This document shows positions 56,289-64,000 of a stretch of DNA of 64,000 nt, one piece after another. Source of the DNA: Branchiostoma floridae (taxonomy: Eukaryota > Chordata > Leptocardii > Amphioxiformes > Branchiostomatidae); the NCBI RefSeq assembly GCF_000003815.2, contig NC_049988.1, positions 18,202,920 to 18,266,919 on the forward strand, given 5' to 3'. Every line of letters starts with the position of its first letter. The first letter of the stretch is position 1. The notes beneath the pieces were generated by a model, which ran no database searches, was not told the DNA's origin, and saw nothing but the letters and a program-made list of their open reading frames with translations. Position numbers and translations under genes: made by a program.

Positions 56289-59200
56289 ATGGCGGCGCCC
56301 ATGGACAAAGTTGCCGAACATCACAAACAAAAACAGATTTGTGCCTCAAGACCGGCCTACCGGCAAGGCAGGAGAGACAGAGCCGTGAAGGTAGGTACAA
56401 AGAATACAATCGCACGACAGGTATGTGTTTCAAATGCTATTATATAGGTGTCGTTGTTCCTATTACGTCCAAATCGCCCCCTGACCCCCCTCCCCACTGT
56501 CTCGGCTTTTAGCAAGCGGGCGCAGCCGGTGGACTGGACGGGCCGACATGCAGCGTGGCCCGCCAGATAAATCCTAGCCTGGTTACCAAACCCCAGCCCG
56601 ATCTCAAGTATATATCGAAAGATATATCTTGAGGTTGGGGTATGGAATCCAGGCGAAAGATATATCTTGAGGTTGGGGTATGGAATCCAGGCTAGATAAA
56701 TCCATGCCCGTAGCCAGGATTTTGGTTGGGGGGGTTCTTTTTAGTAATTGTGGGACCATCGAGCGCCGCAGGCGCGAGACTCACGCCGAAGGCGTGAGCT
56801 GCCCAGGGGGGTCCGGGGGCATGCTCCCCCGGAAATTTTGACCCTCTGAAACGTCATTTCCTGCATTTTGACAGGCAAAAATCGCTTGCGAAGTTTAATG
56901 GAATTTCTATTAAAGGACAAGGCTTTTGCGTAAGTCTTTGAGGCCAACTCTCTCGACATATTTTCACCATGTCCGACACCAAAGGCGTGAGGGGTCGCAA
57001 TGGAGGTAACGGGGAAATTTTGAAATCTGGACCCTCTGAAAAGCCATTTCCCGCACTTTCTGGGGCAAATTTTGCTGATAGACTCACTAAGATTGACTGA
57101 AATGTCTATCAGGGAAAAATGCAAATAAGTCATGCCTTTGAAAAAAAATCTTGGACATGAAAAAGTGGACCTTCAAGCCTGAAAAAGTGGACCTTTTGAG
57201 CGTGTGGGGGGGTTCTTCCGAACCCCCCGAACCCCCCCTGGCTATGGGCATGAAATCGGGGTTAAATATCTGCTAAACAAAGAAAAAGAATTTGAAATTT
57301 GAGTCACGAGGTTTTGTTGTAAAGTAATAGAAGTATGATAACGTTAGATGTGTAAGGTTTCTCTGTAAATTTTAAATATCAAGATATTAAAGCTCCTTGC
57401 CCAGGACGTAATGTGCCGCGAGATATATCTTGAGGTTGGGGTATGGAATCCAGGCTAGCGAGAGGCATGTTGTCCTGTATTTCAAAGAAGAAGAACAAAG
57501 ACATAACAATGTAACGAAATGACTTTATATAAAGATGTAACGAAATGACTAATCTGATGCAACAAACTGACTTCATGATGTAACAAAATGACTTCATGAC
57601 ATGATGTAACGAAATGACTTCATGCTGTAACAAAATGACTTCTGATGCGGGTCTACGGAAAAGGCAGGGCTGTCTACCTGGGCTGTCTACCTGGGCTGGC
57701 TATCACGTCAGGCTACTTGAACCTACGAAAGCCTATTGGGACAAAAGCTGTTTTAGCAGTAGGGGTTGTTTGTGCTCAATGAAGAAGCTATGTGTGAAGA
57801 AACAGTATGTAAATGGGCTGTATGTGAAAGAGCGCTGTGTAAAGGGGCTTTGTGTGAAGCAATTGTGTGTGTTACATAACCCAGAAATTCTGGGTTCTTC
57901 ATATCAGTTTCAAATCAGTTGATATGCTACCGAACTTTTGCCCTTGGGAAGGGCTATTAACACGATTTATCGGGCTGATTGGATTGGTCTTAAGACTGGT
58001 GGCTAGTTTCTCAAAGGCGTCCAGGAGCCATTCTTTAGTGGCTGTCAGGGTCCAGCCTTCTACGCCATACCTTAGGATCGACAATTGAATCGTTGCTAAA
58101 GTGCAAGGGTCTGGAACTGTTGCCATTCGGTGCTAACTCAGGTGACCTCAATCGACGGCAATTACCCCAGGTCTGGTGTGTCTACAGGTCTTAAGGTTTT
58201 AAACTACTTACACTGGGAAGGAAGGACCACTAGTCTTTTCCGTAAGTGTGGTGTGTTCGTTGCCCTATCTGAGGGACCCTTACCGAAGATAGGTGCTCTT
58301 TTCTCTACCCTAGTGAAGGGAGGAAAGTCATGTAAAGAGCCCTTTCCAATCGCACAAGATCGGTGGCATATCAACTGATTTGAATCCAGAACCTCTGGGT
58401 TATGTAACATACACAGCTCCTTCAAACACAGCTGCTTCACACACAGCCCCTTCACACACGGCTCCTTCAAATACAGCTCCTCCACACACAGCTCCTTCAC
58501 ACACTGCCACTTCACACAGCTAATTCACATAATAACACACAGATCCTTCAGACACAGCTTCTTTGCTGAACTCAAACAGCCCCTACTGCTAAAACAGCTT
58601 TTGTCCCAATGGGCCTTCGTAGGTCCAAGTAGCCTGACGCGATAGCCAGCCAAGGTAGACAGCCCAGGCAGACAGCCCAGGTAGACAGCCCAGCTTTTTT
58701 CCGTAAACCCCATCTGATGCAACAAAATGACTTCTGATGCAACAAAATGACTTCTGATGCAACAAAATGACTTCTGATGCAACAAAATGACTTCATGATG
58801 TAACAAAATGACTTCATGACATGATGTAACAAAATGACTTCAGATGTAACAAAATGATGTAACAACCGAAGTACACTCTAGGCTGGGCTTTAGGGCAACA
58901 CATCAATACTACAATGCCGTACTCGTCTACAAAGCTCTGAACAGCAAACTCCCACTCTACATGGACTCAAAACGATGTAACTTTATCTCTATTATATACA
59001 ATGTACTTTGTCTGACCCTTGCCTCTTCCCTCATGACCTCAATGAAAAGCGGCCTGCAGGCCGATTTGAGCTTTCATGAATAAATAAAGGTTCAAACAAA
59101 ATGACTTCATCATGTAACGAACAGGAGATGTAGCGAAACGACCTGTGTTCTTCAAAACCACTACAGTACCAATGCCCCCCCCCCCCCAAATGGAAAATTA

Positions 59201-61990
59201 ATCACATGCCGTTAGATTTGGAGAGCATACGAGACATACAACACAGCAGGGAACAACACTACAGAGACACTGATATCACCATGCTAGCCAGAATGAGAGA
59301 AGGCCTTTTAGAGGTACCAAACAGATGTACAAAATTGGCCTTGAAGACTCCCGGTACATTATATTTTTGAGAGTTAACGCACAGGTTCGACGTACTCTAC
59401 TAGAAACAGCTGATCCAGCAACACCTAGCATCAAGAGAACTTGGCTAGCAAATAATAGACAACAGCAACAACAATAAAGCATAATTATAATGTTAACTTT
59501 ATTTATGAAATTATGGTTTATTTGACCAAGGATTTCACATACTGTAGAGACATAGAGATTACAAACAAAACATCACACTTGCAGTCATAGGACTGAATTG
59601 CAGTGAGCATTTACAGTTACCACACATACTAACTACAACACGATATACAACTGTAAAAGGTATAAAAGTGAGAAATTGTCGCAATGTTGTTTACAATAAG
59701 ATTAAGATTATAATACTAGTAGTTATGTTTAGTGCAGACTCTCGGATCTGTAATTTAGACGAATGAGAGAGAAGTATCACATATTAAGAAAATGTCTAAA
59801 TATTTCTCTCTATAAAAGTATAATAAGGTCTCCGAACGCTTGGTTACGTATGTTTTATTATCTCAGGTGTACACAGTGAACCAGGAGTCCAGGTACCTGT
59901 TGGTTATGTATGTTTTATTGTCTCCAGGTGTACACAGTGAACCAGGAGTCCAGGCACCTGTTGGTTATGTATGTTTTATTGTGTCTCAGGTGTACACAGT
60001 GAACCAGGAGTCCAGGTACCTGTTGGTTATGTATGTTTTATTGTCTCCAGGTGTACACAGTGAACCAGGAGTCCAGGCACCTGTTGGTTATGTATGTTTT
60101 ATTGTGTCTCAGGTGTACACAGTGAACCAGGAGTCCAGGTACCTGTTGGTTATGTATGTTTTATTGTCTCCAGGTGTACACAGTGAACCAGGAGTCCAGG
60201 TACCTGTTGGTTACGTATGTTTTATTATCTCCAGGTGTACACAGTAAACCAGGAGTCCAGGTACCTGTTGGTTATGTATGTTTTATTGTGTCTCAGGTGT
60301 ACACAGTGAACCAGGAGTCCAGGTACCTGTTGGTTATGTATGTTTTATTGTCTCCAGGTGTACACAGTGAACCAGGAGTCCAGGCACCTGTTGGTTATGT
60401 ATGTTTTATTGCCTCCAGGTGTACACAGTGAACCAGGAGTCCAGGTACCTGTTGGTTATGTATGTTTTATTGTCTCCAGGTGTACACAGTAAACCAGGAG
60501 TCCAGGTACCTGTTGGTCCAGGGTGTTCCCGCCATCGGAGTGAGCGAGGATCTCGTGAAGCGGTTTGCGCTGTACGGTGCCGTGCAGGAGTACCGGATCC
60601 TACACGAGTACCCTGCTGAGGAGTTCACACAGGCTTACTGGGTCAAGTTCGACAGACTGCAGGCCGCAAGGTTGGGAATAGAACCTTTTTTTCTGTAACA
60701 TTTTTCTTAAGGATTTGTGCCTCTCTTTAAACCTAATAGTAATAATCAGGAGTACCGGATTCTACACGAGTACCCCGCTGAGGAGTTCACGCAGGCTTAC
60801 TGGATCAAGTTCGACAGACTGCAGGCTGCAAGGTTGGGAATAGAACCTTTTTTTCTTAAAATTTTTCTTAAACCGGCTGGTTTCTTGCCCAGGGTAAGAA
60901 CAATAAGGAAGTGCTCCCACTGTGACTTGTCCAGCAGTTTGAATGGTGGATTGACCCCCATAACTACATAAACTCATAAACATCCCAGTCTGTCTACCAG
61001 CTAGAAACAATGGTCAGAGATAGATTTGCATATTACTGGTCACTGATTCAAATATTCTGCACTGGTTTTCATAGGAACATTATCAAATCATACAGAATGA
61101 CCCAATGTAAGTAACAAGATTACACAATACAAGGTTTCAATTAGATAAGATCATGTAAGATGTAATAGTAAGATAGTACTATCTGCAGTTTTTGGAACAA
61201 CTTTCTTCAAATTTTAAATCAGCCTTGTCAAAATTGTATCAAAGCATCTACTTGCATCTACATTTCGAACTTGAGAATGTCTTCCTTACAACTAATAGCT
61301 CTCAAGAGTTGTATGTGTAGAAACATGACTTGTAATACTTGACTTATATAGTAAGAGACCAGTATAGACCTATGCTCTGTAGAACTGCACAAAAAAACTG
61401 CCAGCTGATGTCTCACATTGAATAGCAACCCAGTATTGTCATTACTTCATATTCTGGGCCGAATGTTCTTCAACAAGCTAATTTCTCTATGATGTGTAGT
61501 CTTACTTCAATTTCTTATCTGTTGTCTCTAGATTTCAAACATGATTTGAAGAGTAACTTGTACTTTCTCAGTCAGGCCACCACTGATGTTAACTGCACGG
61601 GTGCCTGTAGCATACTGAAGACCATAGTTTATATTATCTGGTCTTTATATAGTTTTACCAGCCGGTTTAAGGATTTGTGCCTCTCTTTAAACCTAATAGT
61701 AATAACCAGGAGTACCGAATCCTACACGAGTACCCCGCTGAGGAGTTCACTCAGGTTTACTGGATCAAGTTTGACAGACTGCAGGCTGCAAGGTTGAGAA
61801 TAGTACCAGTTTCTCTTGTCCTTTGACATTTTTTCCTTTAAGGCTTTAAACCTGTACATGTACCTAAAACTAAATCTGTACCTGTAGCCCTGTACCTAAA
61901 GTAACAAATATAACTATGTACACCTTTACCTACCAGTCATTTGGCATTGCATACAGGTCATAAATATAATGAATAAGTCAATGAATAGCA

Positions 61991-62084
<94 letters not shown>

Positions 62085-62433
62085 TGTACTGAAGTTTTCC
62101 ATATTCTGCTAGAGAATGCTTACTCATTTGAGGGTGAAGTTACCCTGGAGACCATACCCAATCTCAAAAATATCTTTCGTGTCAGATACTTTGAGATCGG
62201 GCTGGGGTTTGGTGACACCTGAGGTTAGGGTAAAGTCAGCCACCTCTGATTTTTGCCTTTTTCTTTTCTTTTCTGTCTTGTTTCCAGAGTAGCCAAGAGA
62301 AAACTTGATGAGTACTCGTTCTTCGGAGGCGTGCTCCATGTGAGCTATGCTCCTGAGTTTGAGACAGTGCAGGACACGAGGGAGAAGTTGGGAGAAAGGA
62401 GACTCCTCATCGCCAACAAAACTAGAGGAAATG
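56289..62433 (+). CDS. RBM48: RNA-binding protein 48, N-terminal exons (gene continues past the window)
   Basis: Exons 56289-56390, 60480-60670 and 62288-62433 join in phase to the first 146 codons. Exon 1 encodes MAAPMDKVAEHHKQKQICAS, then YRQGRRDRAVK. Exon 2 supplies the RRM start VYTVNQESRYLLVQGVPAIG followed by EDLVKRFALYGAVQEY and DEYPAEDF-like HEYPAEEF. Exon 3 gives VAKRKLDEYSFFGGVLHVSY and APEFETVQDTREKL. These match RBM48, an RRM protein of the minor (U12-type) spliceosome that works with ARMC7. The HVSYAPEFE segment is the RNP1-side strand. The C-terminal part is not found before 64000. Exon 2 is surrounded by partial copies of itself on both sides, and intron 1 is about 4.1 kb filled with repeats. 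Confidence 0.92.
56574..56695. mobile_element. MITE with CTAGCCTGG ends, RBM48 intron 1
   Basis: CTAGCCTGGTTACCAAACCC at the left is inverted as GGGGTATGGAATCCAGGCTAG at the right, flanked by ATAAATC on both sides. One end unit (ATATATCTTGAGGTTGGGGT) is duplicated inside. It recurs at about 57419-57458, and a related palindrome is at about 62140-62210. Confidence 0.8.
56702..57252. mobile_element. TIR element with AAATC target duplication, RBM48 intron 1
   Basis: CATGCCCGTAGCCAGG-type ends (left from 56702, right to 57252) are inverted. AAATC is duplicated at 56697-56701 and 57253-57257. The interior has two copies of the module with GACCCTCTGAAA and CATTTCC that also fills 62566-64000. Confidence 0.85.
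57530..58870. mobile_element. large foldback with arms of about 400 bp, RBM48 intron 1
   Basis: The left arm runs from the TGATGTAACAAAATGACTTC repeats through GGCTGTCTACCTGGGCTG, AAAGCTGTTTTAGCAGTAGG and AACCCAGA to TCAGTTGATATGC. The right arm reads the complement in reverse order (58320-58870). Both outer ends are arrays of GATG(C/T)AACAAAATGACTTC. The centre contains SINE-body and 47.1-kb-repeat pieces. No coding capacity is seen. Confidence 0.85.
58880..59110 (+). mobile_element. LINE 3' end (L2/CR1-like), RBM48 intron 1
   Basis: The frame from 58880 to the stop at 59081-59083 reads RLGFRATHQYYNAVLVYKAL then NSKLPLYM, a typical post-reverse-transcriptase segment, and ends in SGLQADLSFHE before AATAAAGG. 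The copy is short and 5'-truncated. Confidence 0.75.
59117..59866. other. intron 1 remainder, nothing recognised
   Basis: AT-rich sequence without identifiable repeats other than a C-run near 59176. The frame around 59279-59370 resembles low-grade retroelement debris but cannot be assigned. Confidence 0.4.
59867..60479 (+). repeat. ten tandem copies of the RBM48 exon 2 start with its 3' splice site
   Basis: Units of 61-62 bp begin at 59867, 59928, 59990, 60051, 60113, 60174, 60235, 60297, 60358 and 60419; the true exon starts at 60480. Each unit holds TTTTATTGTCTCCAG or a TGTCTCAG variant (acceptor), then about 37 nt of exon 2 (encoding VYTVNQESRYLLV). Most also hold CCAG|GTACCT, a donor-like word 26 nt in. 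Reading runs through many units without a stop. Confidence 0.92.
60750..60832 (+). other. duplicate of the second half of RBM48 exon 2 (copy 2)
   Basis: 83 bp after a CAG, encoding EYRILHEYPAEEFTQAYWIK then FDRLQAA plus AG, and followed by the same GTTGGG donor as exon 2. Relative to exon 2 there are four silent changes and one conservative change (Val to Ile). It begins in phase 0, so it could join exon 1 directly in frame. Confidence 0.8.
61710..61792 (+). other. duplicate of the second half of RBM48 exon 2 (copy 3)
   Basis: Another 83-bp copy, preceded by the same intronic words (GGATTTGTGCCTCTCTTTAA, ACCTAATAGTAATAA) as copy 2 and ending at a GTTGAG donor-like site. Changes relative to exon 2 are mostly silent, with Ala to Val and Val to Ile. 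No stop or frameshift. Confidence 0.8.
61993..62082. repeat. GT microsatellite, RBM48 intron 2
   Basis: A pure run of about 45 GT units. Confidence 0.95.
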
Positions 62434-62565
62434 GTAATGAAAAGTTCAAAGGGAAAATTTATTTTCATGCATTTCTTAAGCAAGTGTATATGTACATATC
62501 TACCCATGTCATTTACAAATCATTAATACTTGTTGATAGTAGTACTAAGGGACCGTATGGTGTTT

Positions 62566-64000
62566 AGTGAGGGGGGAGGGCCGGTCACCAGAGGGTCGGG
62601 TCTAAAAAATTTTGCTAGGCCCTCCCCCCAGGTAAATTTTTTTTTGCTAGGCCCTCCCCCTGGCAAAATATTTTTTTGCTAGGCCCTCCCCCCTCCTATC
62701 AACTTTGAAAAAATATTCAAGACGTCAATAAAACATGCGCTCCCATTTGGAAATGTGCTTTGCGTCCTACTTTTTCACGATTTTCATCGCGAAGCATAAA
62801 GCAGATCTCTCGCCCCTAGTAAAAAAAAGGAAAACAGAATGGCTCAAAATATCTGCTTAATAATAGAAGGATAAATATCTGCTTCATGGAGGCATAAATA
62901 TTTGCTTTATAGAAGCTATTTCATTGTTTTGATATCAAAACAACACCTAAAAAGCATTTGTATCTGGATTTCTAGTAGATATGCGCCACGAAGCGGTGCG
63001 CGCCCCGCCCCCATAATTTACGTATTGCAAGCTCGCGGGCCTGAGCGGCTTGACGGAAACCATTTTCAATGTACATGTAACGTTACATATACATTGTATT
63101 TTTAACTTTTTCCTGGTTCTGTGGTGGTAATAACTAACGGTAAATCGGGGAAAAAATGAAAACCAAAACGACGACGCGATTGGACTAACAAAAACTCTAG
63201 TGGGGAGGGGGGCGCCGACGCATGACGCTGATTTTCCCACGGCGGGGTAGACCGGCGCCTCTCTAGCTCTATCCGCCGGCGACTTGCAGGAGATCTTTTA
63301 AAAATGCCACGCTTTTTTGCCATGATTTCCTGCATTGCTTTTTTATGGGAAAATTTGCTGGTTAAATGATATTTCTATGGAAAAATTACGAGGGTTTCAA
63401 GTTTTTGAGAACGACGTTTCCAACACCGGCATGTCTGACGCCAAAGGCACGAAGAATCGCAAGGTAACATTAGGTCCGGGGAAATTTTGAAATCTTGACC
63501 CTCTTAAAAGCTATTTCCTGCAGTTTGAGGGGAATATTTTGCTGGCAAACAAAGCTAACTTTAATGGAATTTCAATTTAGAAATACAAAATTAAATCCCC
63601 CCGAACTCATTATCACGATGTCGGCTACCAAAGGCGCGAGGCCGGTCACGTCAAAAGGGATCCAGGGAAATTTGCAAATCTTTACCCTCGAGCTCTGAAA
63701 CGCCATTTCTTACATTTTGAGGGCAACAGGACAGGGGTAAATTTTGTTGGCAGACTAATCTAGAGTTTAATAACATTTCTGTAAGTGAAAAAGGTTTTCG
63801 AGGGCGATGCATAAGCCCCGCCCCCTCCCCTTTCGCATTTTCACTGTGTCCCAAGTGCCAACCTTGGGCGATCCCTTGCGGAGGTCCAGAAAAAATTTGA
63901 AATCTTGACCCTCTGAAACGCCGTTTCTTGGATTTTAAGGGACAAATTTTGCTGGTAGACTAAGCTATTTTTTTTTGCTTGGCCCTCCCCCCAAGTCAAA
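62566..64000. mobile_element. repeat element with internal tandem module, runs off the window
   Basis: It starts near GTTTAGTGAGGGGGGAGG with four copies of TTTGCTAGGCCCTCCCCC and later has about four copies, roughly 180-200 bp apart, of a module with GACCCTCTGAAACGCC, CATTTC and GGGCAAATTTTGCTGG (about 63320, 63480, 63690, 63905). A TTTGCTTGGCCCTCCCCCC near 63976 echoes the start. It probably belongs to the 56702-57252 family. RBM48 exons after 62433 are not visible here. Confidence 0.65.

Noticed and set aside
1-64000. CRISPR arrays, prophage or bacterial operons
   Set aside because: All regular arrays here are minisatellites or splice-boundary repeats without spacer structure, and the genes have spliceosomal introns.

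Overview
This is an animal nuclear genome window: intron-rich genes with GT-AG introns, a 656-bp assembly gap, long CA/GT runs, and dense small inverted-repeat transposons, tRNA-derived SINEs and LINE tails. The orthologues (cystinosin, mitochondrial ribosomal protein L55, RBM48) look deuterostome. Minisatellites that copy intron-exon boundaries make a lancelet (Branchiostoma) the most likely source. That assignment is inference, not proof.

Layout. 1-11.98 kb: no gene recognised; several inverted-repeat elements (about 3.07-5.18, 7.70-8.69 and 10.29-11.21 kb). 12.52-16.0 kb (+): six-exon EgtD-like histidine-specific N-methyltransferase, 352 aa. 20.87-27.05 kb (-): five-exon gene for a predicted secreted 1048-aa protein with the full architecture of the bacterial VioB/RebD (imine-dimer / chromopyrrolic acid synthase) family, ending in a ferritin-like domain. 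Two same-direction copies of one segment (15.8-18.8 and 27.8-29.6 kb) flank it; the second carries an orphan copy of the methyltransferase's last exon. 31.2-33.3 kb (+): unrecognised basic 363-aa protein. 37.5-39.5 kb: gap plus a 36/42-bp minisatellite. 40.16-41.71 kb (-): MRPL55, divergent from CTNS (44.1-50.45 kb, +). 53.94-55.53 kb (-): intronless RING-H2 protein built from Asp/Arg/Glu repeats and three hydrophobic modules. 56.29-62.43 kb (+, continues beyond the window): RBM48.

Most notable. (1) Two convergent neighbouring genes belong to families best known from bacterial and fungal natural-product metabolism (EgtD-like and VioB/RebD-like), yet both carry spliceosomal introns and the second a signal peptide. 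(2) Three exons in two genes (CTNS exons 5 and 8, RBM48 exon 2) are each preceded by a tandem array of copies of their own 3' splice site plus the start of the exon. In CTNS exon 5 two upstream acceptors would add exactly 36 or 72 in-frame residues containing membrane-like helices. In RBM48 the second half of exon 2 is also duplicated twice downstream with mostly silent changes. (3) The RING gene's repeat array is open in several frames on both strands.

All exon structures were built by hand from splice consensus, phase continuity and remembered family similarity. No alignment or transcript search was run.
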